Part shown: piece by piece, positions 1 through 9,645 of the stretch
Position numbering within the stretch: the first letter of the stretch is position 1
How the letters are laid out: every line of letters begins with the position of its first letter
Position numbers and translations under genes: made by a program
Notes under the pieces: generated by a model
Told to the model about the DNA's origin: nothing
Seen by the model: only the letters and a program-made list of their open reading frames with translations
The model's database searches: none
Assembly (NCBI GenBank): GCA_030068145.1
Contig: JAPJBO010000686.1
Location: 61,771-125,770 of the forward strand
Origin: Diplonema papillatum
Taxonomy: Eukaryota > Euglenozoa > Diplonemea > Diplonemida > Diplonemidae
Reading direction: 5' to 3'
DNA length: 64,000 bases

Positions 1-849
1 ACGGCGGCGTCGGGCGTCGTGACGTTTTCCCGCCTCGCCTTTTTCGGAGCGTGCGGGGAGGCGGCAGTGAACTTCGCGTGCCCGGACGTGGCGGCGGACC
101 CCCACGGGATCTGTGCGCGCCTGCGGCTTTCCTCCGACGCTTTCGAGGTCGCCCCGTCACGAGACGACTTTTCCAGCCCCGTGTACGACCTGCTCCCGCC
201 ACCGCCCCCCGTCGCGCAGCCGTCCCTCGTGCTCAACATGGGCACCATCGACATCCACGCGTACACAGCCGAAGACGAGGCGACCATGGAGGCCACGCTG
301 ACGACCTCCATCCGACACGAGTCTCGGTATCCGGAGGACATCAAACGGTCGATTCTCCTCCATCTCTGCACGGTGCGCAGCCAACGGGCCAACCTCGGCC
401 TGAACGGCACTGATAGAGTGAACCCGGCGGTATGCCGGAAGGGGTACGATGCCGCAGGGAGGGAGGGGGCGTATTTAACCGTCGAAGACTGCGGCGGCGG
501 CTGCTCGGTGCTGGCCGAGTTCGCCGTCGTAGTACTGAACCCCGCGGACGCCGCGCTGGTCGATGACGTCTTCTCCGCGACGCGGAGGGTGCTCGCGAAC
601 GCTTCTTCGCCCCTCCGCAAGCGGTACCAGATCCCGGAGCCGGCGGCTGCGTTGGTCTCCACCGCCCAGCCAGACACGTCCGCGCTGCCTCCCGCTTCGG
701 GACCTTTCTTCGCTCCGTTCGATTCGCAACCCAGAACACCAGCAGACATCTATAGCTTGTCGCCCATAGACCACGCATGGACAGCATCCCCTGGCCTGGC
801 ACTGGTTGCCCTCTGCATGACATTCTTCCTCTTTGCAGCTGGTGGATGA
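1..849 (+). CDS. 3' part of an unrecognised protein gene
   Basis: The frame is open from the first base, so the gene begins outside the window; at least 282 residues are visible before TGA at 847-849. The GC-rich codons and natural composition support real coding. Visible features are a Pro-rich stretch (DLLPPPPPVAQP), several Cys (ACPD, HLC, AVCRKG, EDCGGGC) and a hydrophobic tail (GLALVALCMTFFLF) that could be a C-terminal membrane anchor. The tail may instead be read-through of an intron: TTCCTCTTTGCAG just before the end is a good 3' splice site, after which the frame would read LVDEEHP then stop. A decayed copy of the 3' end follows at 897-1014. I recognise no family; a secreted or membrane protein is a guess. 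Confidence 0.6.
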   Translation, partial: TAASGVVTFSRLAFFGACGEAAVNFACPDVAADPHGICARLRLSSDAFEVAPSRDDFSSPVYDLLPPPPPVAQPSLVLNMGTIDIHAYTAEDEATMEATLTTSIRHESRYPEDIKRSILLHLCTVRSQRANLGLNGTDRVNPAVCRKGYDAAGREGAYLTVEDCGGGCSVLAEFAVVVLNPADAALVDDVFSATRRVLANASSPLRKRYQIPEPAAALVSTAQPDTSALPPASGPFFAPFDSQPRTPADIYSLSPIDHAWTASPGLALVALCMTFFLFAAGG

Positions 850-896
850 AGAACACCCGTAGCAGTGACGCCTTCTCCCGCGTTTTGTTCTCGAGT

Positions 897-1014
897 TGTC
901 GGCATCTGCGGCACCAGAGTCTGGAGCCGGCCACTACATGGTCTCAACTGCACATCTGGACATGCCTGCCTCGTACTTCGGGGCCGCAACCCAGAACACC
1001 AGCAGACATCTACG
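897..1014 (+). pseudogene. decayed copy of the 3' end of the preceding gene
   Basis: This stretch aligns with 620-755: CGGCACCAGAGTCTGGAGCC against CGGTACCAGATCCCGGAGCC, ending with the same GCAACCCAGAACACCAGCAG-ACATCTA. Several internal deletions shorten it and no frame is kept. Confidence 0.6.
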
Positions 1015-1015
1015 G

Positions 1016-1285
1016 AGAAAAACGAGTGAAGCAGTGCCACCAGTAGCGTCAGTGTTGCTTGCATACCTCTGTACGCGCATACAGCAGTTCTCAGTCGACT
1101 GGCTTTACCCGAGTAAGCATTGTCTGCGCCTCCGCCACACCGCTTGAACGCCACGGGAAAAAAACGAGTGAAGCAGTGCCACGAGTAGTGTCAGTGTTGC
1201 TTGCATACCCCTGTAAGCGCACCCAGCAGTTCTCGGTCACTGGCTTTACCCGACGGCGCCTGAGACAAACTGCACACGCCCTTGG
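1016..1285 (+). repeat. two-copy tandem repeat, about 138 bp
   Basis: AACGAGTGAAGCAGTGCCAC followed by GTCAGTGTTGCTTGCATACC occurs at about 1023 and 1161. Both copies continue through CAGTTCTC and GGCTTTACCCGA. They differ by scattered substitutions. No coding frame is supported. Confidence 0.7.
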
Positions 1286-1569
1286 AATGACGTGAAGAAG
1301 AGAAGAGAGGGATCCACATAACACTTGCCCGCCGCAGCGTCTCACGAAACATTTCCGTGCCACCTGTCGCCACGCTGCCTTCTCTTTAACCACCAGAGCT
1401 GTGATTCTGGAACCGTGGGCTTTCCAGCTCTTTCGGTCTCCTGTTCTCACACGCGGATAAACTGTCTCCCCGTTCCCACGGCGCACGGGTCTGCTCTTGC
1501 CCAGCGAATACTAGTCTGCTGACCGGGGGTTTTTGCGATAGCCAATTTCTGCTTCCCTGGAGACAGTAT
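1286..1569. other. no recognisable feature
   Basis: Only short incoherent frames are seen here on both strands; no repeat or gene is recognised. Confidence 0.4.
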
Positions 1570-1686
1570 TTGTTACAGCTAAAAACCCCGCCACCCATAG
1601 ACCACAACCACTATGAACCCCCAAAGCCTGCCACGTCCAGAACCACAACACAAGAGCCGGACTCGACGCAAAGTATACTTAGAGCC

Positions 1687-2118
1687 ATGCGCGGAGACGA
1701 GACATCTACCGACACACCCACACAACGACACGACAGCACACCCCCCACACAAACACCCACAACACCAGGCACGTCACAGACCTCCAGTACCACCGCGGAA
1801 ACAGAGACCAGCAGTGAAGACGACTTACGATGTCCCCACTGCCACACACGCACAACAACAACCGGCCTCAAACTGAAGGGAAAACAAGGATTACGGACGC
1901 ACCTACGTTACTGCAAGAAGAAACCAACCAGAACTAAGTCACAAGCAGAAACAACGCTGCGAAGCACCACCCAGAAATGAGAGAGATGTCCCTACTGCCA
2001 CAGCGACGGACGAACCGTGGGGAAACCACTCTTCAAAAGTCTACGACACCATAAGCCCTGGTGCAAAAAGAAGCACTGTAAACAACGCACAGCAACGACG
2101 ACTCCATCAGACGAATAA
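1687..2118 (+). pseudogene. double C2HC zinc-finger ORF interrupted by TGA
   Basis: The first in-frame ATG is at 1687. A Thr/Pro/Ser-rich, T-poor stretch leads to a finger of form CPHCHTR-x8-GKQGLRTHLRYC ending near 1917. An in-frame TGA at 1978-1980 follows, and in the same frame a second finger appears (RCPYCHSDG...SLRHHKPWCKKK) before TAA at 2116-2118. C-x2-C-xn-H-x3-4-C fingers of this kind occur at the N-termini of some non-LTR retrotransposon proteins and in nucleic-acid-binding proteins. No reverse transcriptase follows. The second finger would be made only by read-through, so I call a pseudogene or a truncated single-finger protein. Confidence 0.5.
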
Positions 2119-2310
2119 CCTCGCTAACCACGGGTACCCAGTGTGCCCAGAGTGCCTTAACTGTGGCGAGCAACGAACAGTTTTACCCTGCAATCTACCC
2201 CAAAAAAACCTTATCTTAGGACGGAAGCAACCCGCACCACATGAAGCACCGCAAGTGCCGCGAAATCCAAGCACCACACTGCGAGAAAATACATATAAAC
2301 GCGGACAACA

Positions 2311-2412
2311 GACCGGTACGGGCTACAAGGCAACCCCTGCTCAACTTGTAGAACGTGGGGGGCCCAAGACTACACTCCACGAAGGAAAGTACTTGGTGTC
2401 GGTCACAAACAG
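2311..2412 (+). repeat. dispersed repeat A, copy 1
   Basis: GACCGGTACGG, then GGCAACCCCTGCTCAAC, GTGGGGGGCCCAAGACTA and TTGGTGTCGGTCAC. Related copies lie at 27927-28028 and 49120-49223, with shorter remnants near 44168 and 51047. In full copies the TTTAAA-containing module follows 60-110 bp downstream, so A and the module may be one mobile or gene-terminal unit. Confidence 0.7.
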
Positions 2413-2518
2413 TCCCGGACATGGCTAGCCATAGCCCATAACGAAAGCGTGCACTAAATATACAACCCGTAACCACATAGCCCTTTCTTGCTCTAAGAGA
2501 ACCCATTCATGAACGGTC

Positions 2519-2570
2519 ACACGGAGACCCTAAAACCCCGGAATTTCAAGCGAACTTTAACTCTAAAAAG
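2519..2570 (+). promoter_or_regulatory. recurrent promoter-like module
   Basis: CACACGGAGACCCTAAAACC followed by CGGAATTTCAAGCGAAC and ACTCTAAAAA. It lies 72 bp before the ATG at 2642. It belongs to a family of at least 15 modules in the window. Confidence 0.5.
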
Positions 2571-2641
2571 AACGTTGGCAGCGGTTTCACCAGAAGACAT
2601 GTAGGTTAAATCGCACAAACAAAAAATATTGCTCGTGCAGA

Positions 2642-3030
2642 ATGGCGGTTGACCTGAAGGCCTACGACTGGTCGACCATCCAGGTGGGATGGAACGCCGC
2701 CGACGAAGACCCTAATTGCTGCCTTGATTGCGGAAGGTCCACATCAAGGGCTCTTTCTGCGCCATGTGCGGGAAGCGCGGCTGGCCGGGTCTGTGTTTCT
2801 TCAGCGTTTCGACACGTACAGAACCTCTGTCTCTGCCGACATCGAAGGCTGCCACTTAGTAAACCCGTCGACCTCGTCCAGCGGGGAGGCTCGCGGAGCG
2901 GCGGCGGCTGCTTCACGCCGACGACGAGCCCGGCGGCCGGCACCGCAGCAGCAGCGTCTCGTCGTCCCACGGCAACCCGCGGCAGCGGCCGAACCCGTTC
3001 TTCCGCCAGCCATCGTTCCCATATTTTTAG
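2642..3030 (+). pseudogene. decayed 5' gene copy with frameshifted zinc ribbon
   Basis: ATG at 2642 opens MAVDLKAYDWSTIQVGW...DEDPNCCLDCG. A shift of one base then gives KVHIKGSFCAMCGKRG, so together a CxxC-x9-CxxC zinc ribbon is implied but is broken by a frameshift near 2737. From about 2868 the DNA matches the 5' region of the copies at 3226 and 3962 (GCTCGCGGAGCGGCGGCGGC). The frame there differs from the intact copy and deletions are present. It is therefore a pseudogene, possibly chimeric between a zinc-ribbon start and the downstream gene. Confidence 0.5.
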
Positions 3031-3032
3031 AA

Positions 3033-3084
3033 GTCGCCCGGAGACTCTAAAACCGGAGTTTCAAGCGAACTTTCACTCAGAAGA
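3033..3084 (+). promoter_or_regulatory. recurrent promoter-like module
   Basis: GTCGCCCGGAGACTCTAAAA then CCGGAGTTTCAAGCGAAC. It sits about 100 bp before the ATG at 3187 and is followed by a shared leader (CCCATACGGGATCGTCGGAA). Confidence 0.55.
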
Positions 3085-3186
3085 AGGAAAACGTCTGTAC
3101 GCCCATACGGGATCGTCGGAAACACAAAGAAAGTCGAAAGAAAGAGAAAAACAAAGAAGAACCCCCTTCACTTCCCTCCCCAGTAA

Positions 3187-3560
3187 ATGAGCGAGCCTTC
3201 TGTGTTGAGCAGCCAAGGCATCGCGGACCTGGTCCACCACCAGCGGGAGAGGCTCGCGGAGCGGCGGCGGCTGCTTCATGCTGACGACGAGCGGCAGGAC
3301 GTCGCCGACGCCGGCGACGGCCGGCAGCCGCCGCAGCAGCAGCAGCGTCTCGTCGTCCCACGGCAACCCGCGGCAGCGGCCGAACCCGTTCTTCCTCGTG
3401 CCCCTTGACCACAGACTCCCCCCGCTGGCAGTCGCAGCGGCCGCCGTCCCACCGCAGCACAGACTTCGAGGTGTTGTTGAAAATGCGAGAGGTCTTTGAG
3501 GATGCAGATCCTGACCACATAAAGTGGTGCCGCCGCCACCGTCACATGCAATTGACTGAG
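3187..3560 (+). pseudogene. second decayed 5' copy of the gene at 3923
   Basis: ATG at 3187 gives MSEPSVLSSQGIADLVHHQR, identical to the start of the intact copy. Small deletions relative to 4020-4230 shift the frame and it stops at 3406-3408. Homology continues in pieces to about 3475. Its leader and upstream module are also duplicated. Confidence 0.7.
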
Positions 3561-3771
3561 CGATTCTCGCCGGCAACACAAAAACGTCGAAAGACAGAGA
3601 ACTACGTTCACACCGTCGAAAACACGAAAAGCAGAACCAACCCACGTGGCCCTTACTCGCTCTAAGAGAACCCGTTTACAGCAGAGGCCACCCAGAAACC
3701 CCTAAAGTACCGGAATCTGAAGAACGTAAGCTATAAAAGGCATAAAGGACATCTTTCCCATATTGTTTAAA

Positions 3772-3827
3772 GTCACCCAGACTCTAAATCTCCGGAGTTT
3801 CAAGCGAACTTTCACTCAAAAATAGGA
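3772..3827 (+). promoter_or_regulatory. recurrent promoter-like module
   Basis: GTCACCCAGACTCTAAATCT then CCGGAGTTTCAAGCGAAC. It lies about 96 bp before the ATG at 3923, so three gene copies in a row carry the module at a similar distance. Confidence 0.6.
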
Positions 3828-3922
3828 AAACATCCGTACGCCCATACGGGATCGTCGGAAACAAAAAAAAAAAAAAAGAAAAAAAAACAAAGAAGAACCC
3901 CCTTCACTTCCCTCCCCAGTCA

Positions 3923-5173
3923 ATGAGCGAGCCTTCTGTGTTGAGCAGCCAAGGCATCGCGGACCTGGTCCACCACCAGCGGGAGAGGCTCGCGGAGCGG
4001 CGGCGGCTGCTTCATGCTGACGACGAGCCCGGCGGCAGGACGTCGCCGACGCCGGCGACGGCCGGCAGCCGCAGCAGCAGCAGCGTCTCGTCGTCCCACG
4101 GCAACCCGCGGCAGCGGCCGAACCCGTTCTTCCGCCAGCCGCCCTCGTGCCCCTTGACCACAGACTCCCTCCGGTGGCAGTCGCAGCGGTCACCGTCCCA
4201 CCGCAGCACAGGCTTCGAGGTGCAGTTAAAAGGTCGAATCCGACCGCCATCAATCACCCAGTGGAAACTGGGGGCCCCCCCGAGCACGTGCTCCGTTAGC
4301 AGCGGCGGCGGCGGGGCTGAGGAAGACCGTGGAGTGCCCATCAGCTACCCGCTGGCGGAAATCGGAGGCCCCGACTACGCCGGTGCGTGCGTGCACCCGT
4401 CTTCGCGGCCGCTGACCATCGGCGCGCTGCGCCTCAACGCGTCGACTGCGGTGAGTGATCACGTCCCTTCGCCGCGGTCGCCGGCCACCGCGCTCAGCAG
4501 CCCGGCCTGGACCGCGTCGTCCTGCTCCACGACGCCGGCGGCCAAGCGGGGGCTGTTCTTCGATGCCCGCTGCCGTATGGGTGGCAGCCTGTCGCGCGCT
4601 GCCGTCGACCCCTTTCACTTCGGCATCAAGGCCCTCTTCCTCACGTCCGAGCGGTTCAGGCGGAAAGCTCGCATCCTCGAAGACGTTGCCGACCGATGGG
4701 CCGCCCATAGGTGCGTTAGACAACCTTCCATTCTCTTTTCCGCTTTACTTTTTTAGCAACATTTTTCTCCTTTCCTGAGAGAAGTTCCTCCTTTACTTTT
4801 GATCATAGGTGTCACGGCAAGTTTTGGCAGCCGCTGCCCACCAGGAACCAGCGAACGACCAGCGCTGAAGAAGAGGGTGCTTGGCACCCCGAAGGAAGGC
4901 CCGATCGCCGGCCGCAAGCGGAAGAAGACGAAGGCGACCACCCCCGAGTCAGGGGTGCATCGAAGGAAGAAGAAGGTTCCGAGGGCAAGCAGCTCTCAGA
5001 AACGACCGGGGACCACGGGCACGCCAATGCCCTCGAAAGTGGAAAACGGGCACACCTGCCCGCCCTCGTACTCGCCGACTCAGTCTTTGGAATCGCAAGA
5101 AAGCCAAATCCCGCTAGCGCCACAAATGCGCGACCTTGACGACGCAATGGCAGGTGACGACGTCATCCGATAA
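3923..5173 (+). CDS. unrecognised basic Ser-rich protein, probably two exons
   Basis: The start is ATG 3923 (MSEPSVLSSQGIADL), chosen because module spacing and sequence agree with the copy at 3187. The N-terminal part has a charged coil (RERLAERRRLL) and a Ser-rich stretch; the middle includes LTIGALRLNAS, FFDARCRMGGSLSRA and DPFHFGIKALFL. A likely intron runs 4711-4808 (CATAG/GTGCGT to TGATCATAG/GTGTC). Joined in phase, exon 2 reads RCHGKFWQPLPTRNQ and stops at 5137-5139. The alternative exon-2 frame (GVTASFGSRC, basic GRKRKKTK, ending DDVIR at 5173) is also open, and the duplicated terminal exon at 5352-5608 ends likewise in DDVI. I cannot decide between the two. A nuclear role is suggested only by the basic stretch. 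Confidence 0.5.
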
Positions 5174-5351
5174 CCTGGCTATCGAGGCAGTGCATGCTAA
5201 TCCGTGTGGTTCATGTACTTAAAAGAACTCAATGCTTAGCAAAATTTGACGTGGGCGGCTTTAGATCTACATCTGAATGACACCTCAACACAAAAAAAGG
5301 TGTTGACAACTAACAAGTAAAAGAATAAACCAAAACTACGCATTCCTTTGA
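5174..5351 (+). other. probable 3' UTR and intron-like spacer
   Basis: GTGCATGCTAATCCGTGTGG and AAAAGAACTCAATGCTTAGC occur here and again at 5661-5715, so the 3' flank was duplicated with the terminal exon. The right end again has TTTGATCATAG, a 3' splice-like site. Confidence 0.45.
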
Positions 5352-5608
5352 TCATAGGTGTCGCGGTAAGTTTTGGCAGCCGCTGCTTAACAAGAAGATC
5401 GAAGCGATCGCGGCAGGCCACGAATAACTCTACGCTCGATCACGAAATGGAATGTCTGACTTCTTCCCCATCGTCGACCCGGAAGCAGCCAAAACGGCCC
5501 GGAAAGTACGCTCCGCGAAAGCGAGCGGGAATAGAACTTGACTCGAAAATGACCAGTTTGACCTCATCCTCATCATCGTTGACTCTCCCGACGGACGACG
5601 TCATATAG
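5352..5608 (+). pseudogene. duplicated terminal exon
   Basis: GTGTCGCGGTAAGTTTTGGC matches the start of exon 2 at 4809, preceded by the same TCATAG acceptor. One frame gives CRGKFWQPLLN and stops soon after (GHE*); the other gives GVAVSFGSRC and ends with DDVI at 5608. A remote relic (GGTGTCACGGGATAAGCCGG) is at 33904. It has no first exon of its own, so it is either a pseudo-exon or an alternative last exon of the gene at 3923. Confidence 0.5.
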
Positions 5609-5854
5609 TAATACTAGCCCGTGAACAACAGTGCTCGCTTGCTTTCATGGCACTTGCACTTGTGCATGCTAATCCATGTGGTTCATAGTACTCAAAAGAA
5701 CTCAATGCTTAGCTAATCGTCTCAAACGCTAGCCTGACGCATTAAACGAGTTTGAGAGCCTTCCGACTACCTCATCTTGAAGAGGATGGGGAAAATCTTC
5801 TAAACTTGCGTCGTGATGAGGATCAATGCAATTATTTTCCTTGAATGAGGAATG

Positions 5855-6005
5855 CCTAGTAGGCGCAAGTCATCAGCTTTCAAGAGACCGACTAGTAACA
5901 GCATGGACACACGCACCAGCACACGTACTGCCACTACGCAGATACGATGCGCACACCAGCGAGAAGTACGCCGAAAGCAGCGTCGGCTCCGAGCCCGCAG
6001 CACAA
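5855..6005 (+). pseudogene. 5' fragment of the beta-helix gene
   Basis: ACCAGCGAGAAGTACGCCGA and AAGCAGCGTCGGCTCCGAGC match 6440-6480 exactly. The preceding bases align loosely with 6385-6440 after deletions. It stops short of the helical region. Confidence 0.65.
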
Positions 6006-6330
6006 AAAAAGTCGACCAACATTTTTACCAGCTGGCTACAAGCTAAGAAAGCAGCATCCGCTGACTGCAAGAAAGATATGGGAAAACTGCCCAGACTCTG
6101 TTGCAGCTGCACAGAGGAAATCCCCCCCGCCTCACAAGTCAAACGCAGACTTCAAAATACCGATTTACATAAGAAACAGAGAAAGATCTTGTTTCTGCTT
6201 CCTGGCTATAAGCTCTTTTCAAGTTGACTTCTTGAGTGGCTGTAGGGTATAGAATAAAGTAGCTGCTGCTGTACGCCACGAATTCCAAGCCATCCTACAC
6301 AGGGCGACCGAGTTGGACGGGCCGACGCGG

Positions 6331-7944
6331 ATGTTCGGAGGCATCCAGACGGCCGCGGGGACGAAGAACTGGCTGCCGGCGGACCTGCTGCGGGAGGTCG
6401 TCGCATGGGTGCCCGCCGTCGTCGTCGTCGACGCCTCGCTGACCAGCGAGAAGTACGCCGAAAGCAGCGTCGGCTCCGAGCCCGACCGCGATGCGAAGCT
6501 CTGCGGCCAGCCGGACTTCCTCGCCCTCCCGGCGCAGGACCACGAAGGCAAGGCGGACAGCGACACGGCCTCGGACGCGTCGTCAGCCGACGGACCCTCC
6601 GCCCTGTCGCTGCCGGAGCCTCACCGCCTGATCCCGGTTCGATACGCGACCATAGACCCCGTGCGGTACTATTCGCTGCAAGATGCACTTTCCGCGACAG
6701 TGTCAGGGGATGTCATATTGATCCACCGAACTGTGTTTTTGCCGTCGACGTTGAACATTCCGACCGGCAGGACCGTGACACTGAAAGGGACCAGCTCATC
6801 TGCTCGGATCACTGCTGGCGTCAACAACTCGTACCCGTTGATATCCCTCGCGTCTCCGCCGGTCCGGGACGACCTGCCGTTGCGTCCGCAAACTGTCCTG
6901 AACATCTCTAGAGTCTCGCTCAGTTCAGACAGCCTTGCCCTTCGTATAGACGCAGAGGAGCCGCCGGCCCCCGACACGACGAACCTCACGGAGACGTTTT
7001 CCTCGCTTTCCCACACGCCGAAGCCTCGGACATCTCGGTCGGCGTCCCTGCCGTTCGTCCACCAGCTTTCGGACGTGCTTTTCCACCCGAAGCACACCCG
7101 CCAGCCCGCGCATCCCCCCCCTCCCGCGGTGAGGGCTGCCCCGCGCCGGCAGCCGTACCGGTGTCCTGACTTCGAAACGAACGCGTCGCTCGCGGTGTCC
7201 CTCGCGAAGTGCGATGTGCAAGGCGGCATCCTGCAGCAGGGCGGGTGCCTGCGGCTGCACAGGGTCACGCTGAGCGCGGGCACTAGCGCGAAGGGGCGCG
7301 CCACGGGGTGGCCGTATGCCTTGGTCTCGTCGAAGGCGCGGCTGCTCGTTTCGCACAGCTCTATCCACGGAAGGAATGCGGCGTGCAAGTTCTCAGGGGC
7401 TACTGCCCTGTTAGAAGACACGCGGGTGTCTGCAGTGCTGTCTAGTGCGTTATTGGTCAACAAGGATACGACGGTGTGCTTGTGCCGGGTTGACGTCGCT
7501 TCCGCCGCTTTGGAGGACTTGGTTCCCGTGGCGCCGGAGGTGCAACTTTCGGCGCTGGGGACGAAGTTCTACGTGCGGGACAGCAAGTTCGGGCCGAGCG
7601 CCGTGTGCTGCGTGAAAGTGATGTCCGAAGGAACGGCGCCGCTGCCCGCGGCGCAGGTCGCGGCGCCCGGGGTCGCTGTGTTCGAGGGGACGGAGTTCAT
7701 CACCGCCGGGGCGTCTGCTGTGGCGGTGTCCCTCCCGCACAGCGACGCGCGCCTCGCGATGACCTTCCGCGAGAACGTGTTCCTCGGTCCCGGCACGGGG
7801 CTGCTCGCGCCGCTGCCCGACCCGTCTTACACTCTTTCCCTCGAAGACAACACCTTCGAGCAGCCGCTTGCGACCGCCATCCCCAACGCTGGGTCCCTGC
7901 CCCGCCTCGATGTCGGCAGCAACAGATTCACCCTTCGGCTGTAG
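6331..7944 (+). CDS. right-handed beta-helix repeat protein, F-box-like N-terminus
   Basis: The first in-frame ATG is 6331; the frame is open from 6253 without another ATG, so an upstream exon is possible. The product is 537 residues. Residues 14-45 (NWLPADLLREVVAW...) resemble an F-box. Residues 52-95 are acidic and Ser-rich. From 110 (DPVRYYSLQDALSATVSGDV) the text is that of a pectate-lyase-like fold: a periodic-alignment helix start, then VTLKG, ARITAG, VFEGTEF, MTFRENVFLG and LSLEDNTFE turns typical of PbH1 repeats. No signal peptide or catalytic signature is evident. An F-box plus beta-helix recalls FBXO10/FBXO11, but that link is inference. A 5' fragment precedes it and many 3' fragments follow it. 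Confidence 0.7.
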   Translation: MFGGIQTAAGTKNWLPADLLREVVAWVPAVVVVDASLTSEKYAESSVGSEPDRDAKLCGQPDFLALPAQDHEGKADSDTASDASSADGPSALSLPEPHRLIPVRYATIDPVRYYSLQDALSATVSGDVILIHRTVFLPSTLNIPTGRTVTLKGTSSSARITAGVNNSYPLISLASPPVRDDLPLRPQTVLNISRVSLSSDSLALRIDAEEPPAPDTTNLTETFSSLSHTPKPRTSRSASLPFVHQLSDVLFHPKHTRQPAHPPPPAVRAAPRRQPYRCPDFETNASLAVSLAKCDVQGGILQQGGCLRLHRVTLSAGTSAKGRATGWPYALVSSKARLLVSHSSIHGRNAACKFSGATALLEDTRVSAVLSSALLVNKDTTVCLCRVDVASAALEDLVPVAPEVQLSALGTKFYVRDSKFGPSAVCCVKVMSEGTAPLPAAQVAAPGVAVFEGTEFITAGASAVAVSLPHSDARLAMTFRENVFLGPGTGLLAPLPDPSYTLSLEDNTFEQPLATAIPNAGSLPRLDVGSNRFTLRL

Positions 7945-8023
7945 CTTGGCTCGTTGAGAGAGAAGGAGTCAAAATATTTATAAAAGCCTGCCACTCGCAC
8001 AACCGTGGCCTGATCCATAACGA

Positions 8024-8488
8024 ATGCTGGTGGCGGGACCCTACTTCGAGACGAGCACTTCCGCGTTGGAGGACTTGCGGTCCCTGTGGCGCCGGTGTGC
8101 AACTTTCGGCGCTGGGGACGAAGTTCTACGTGCGGGACAGCAAGTTCGGGCCGAGCGCCGTGTGCTGCGTGAAAGTGATGTCCGAAGGAACGGCGCCGCT
8201 GCCCGCGGCGCAGGTCGCGGCGCCCGGGGTCGCTGTGTTCGAGGGGACGGAGTTCATCACCGCCGGGGCGGTGTCCCTCCCGCACAGCGACGCGCGCCTC
8301 GCGATGACCTTCCGCGAGAACGTGTTCCTCGGTCCCGGCACGGGGCTGCTCGCGCCGCTGCCCGACCCGTCTTACACTCTTTCCCTCGAAGACAACACCT
8401 TCGAGCAGCCGCTTGCGACCGCCATCCCCAACGCTGGGTCCCTGCCCCGCCTCGATGTCGGGAGCAACAGATTCACCCTTCGGCTGTA
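8024..8488 (+). pseudogene. 3' copy of the beta-helix gene, nearly intact
   Basis: The copy starts at the equivalent of about 7500 and runs to the stop with few changes. A 12-bp deletion (TCTGCTGTGGCG lost after GGGGCG) has GCG microhomology. It keeps the parent frame from 8094 onward and the stop at 8486-8488, but lacks the first two thirds of the gene. Confidence 0.8.
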
Positions 8489-8674
8489 GCTTGGTTCGTT
8501 GAGAGAGAAGGAGTCAAGAAACATAAGAGCGTGTGGCTGATGCACAACGAATGCTAGTTGCTTTTCGTTGAACGCAGTGCCTGATGAAAAGTTGGACTCA
8601 GGACGCAAGCTAAAACCGTGACGGTTTGCAGTGATGAGCTTCTCGTTTCCTCCAGCATTTCGTGGTTGGGAACA

Positions 8675-8737
8675 GTCACTCGGAGACTTCAAAACCTCGG
8701 AGTGAGTGTCAAGCGAGCTAACGCTCTGAAAAAAGAG
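8675..8737 (+). promoter_or_regulatory. module inside the array, copy 1
   Basis: CACTCGGAGACTTCAAAACC then TCGGAGTGAGTGTCAAGCGA. It is a variant with GAGTGAG in place of GAG. Confidence 0.45.
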
Positions 8738-9162
8738 AAGACACAGAGTCAAGAGCCGACCTCGCGCCGCCAGCTCTACTGCTGTTTGCCCTCTACTTTT
8801 CGAGACGAGCACTTCTGCCGCGTTGGAGGACTTGCGGTCCCTGTGGCGCCGGAGGTGCAACTTTCGGCATTGGGCACGCAATTCTACGTAACGGCATGTC
8901 CGCACACGTTTTCCCTCGAAGAGACCCCCAACGCCCCGCCTCGATGTCGGCAGCAACAGATTCACCCTTCGGCTGTAGCTGGTTCGTTGAGAGAGAAGGA
9001 GTCAAGAAACATAAGAGCGTGTGGCTGATGCACAACGAATGCTAGTTGCTTTCCGTTGAACGCAGTGCCTGATGAAAAGTTGGACTCAGGACGCAAGCTA
9101 AAACCGTGACGGTTTGCAGTGATGAGCTTCTCGTTTCCTCCAGCATTTCGTGGTTGGGAACA

Positions 9163-9225
9163 GTCACTCGGAGACTTCAAAACCTCGGAGTGAGTTTCAA
9201 GCGAGCGAACGCTCTGAAAAAAGAG
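9163..9225 (+). promoter_or_regulatory. module inside the array, copy 2
   Basis: CACTCGGAGACTTCAAAACC followed by TCGGAGTGAGTTTCAAGCGA. It is nearly identical to the copy at 8675. Confidence 0.45.
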
Positions 9226-9645
9226 AAGACACAGAGTCAAGAGCCGACCTCGCGCCGCCAGCTCTACTGCTGTTTGCCCTCTACTTTTCGAGACGAGCAC
9301 TTCTGCCGCGTTGGAGGACTTGCGGTCCCTGTGGCGCCGGAGGTGCAACTTTCGGCATTGGGCACGCAATTCTACGTAACGGCATGTCCGCACACGTTTT
9401 CCCTCGAAGAGACCCCCAACGCCCCGCCTCGATGTCGGCAGTAACAGATTCACCCTTCGGCTGTAGCTTGGTTCGCTGAGAGAGAAGGAGTCAAAATATT
9501 TATAAAAGCCTGCCACTCGCACAACCGTGGGCTGATCCATAACGAATGCTGGTGGTGGGACCCTACTTCGAGACGAGCACTTCCGCGTTGGAGGACTTGC
9601 GGTCCCTGTGGCGCCGGAGGTGCAACTTTCGGCATTGGGCACGCC

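Noticed and set aside
341-934. 197-codon minus-strand ORF opposite gene 1
   Set aside because: Arg-rich shadow typical of the strand opposite GC-rich coding.
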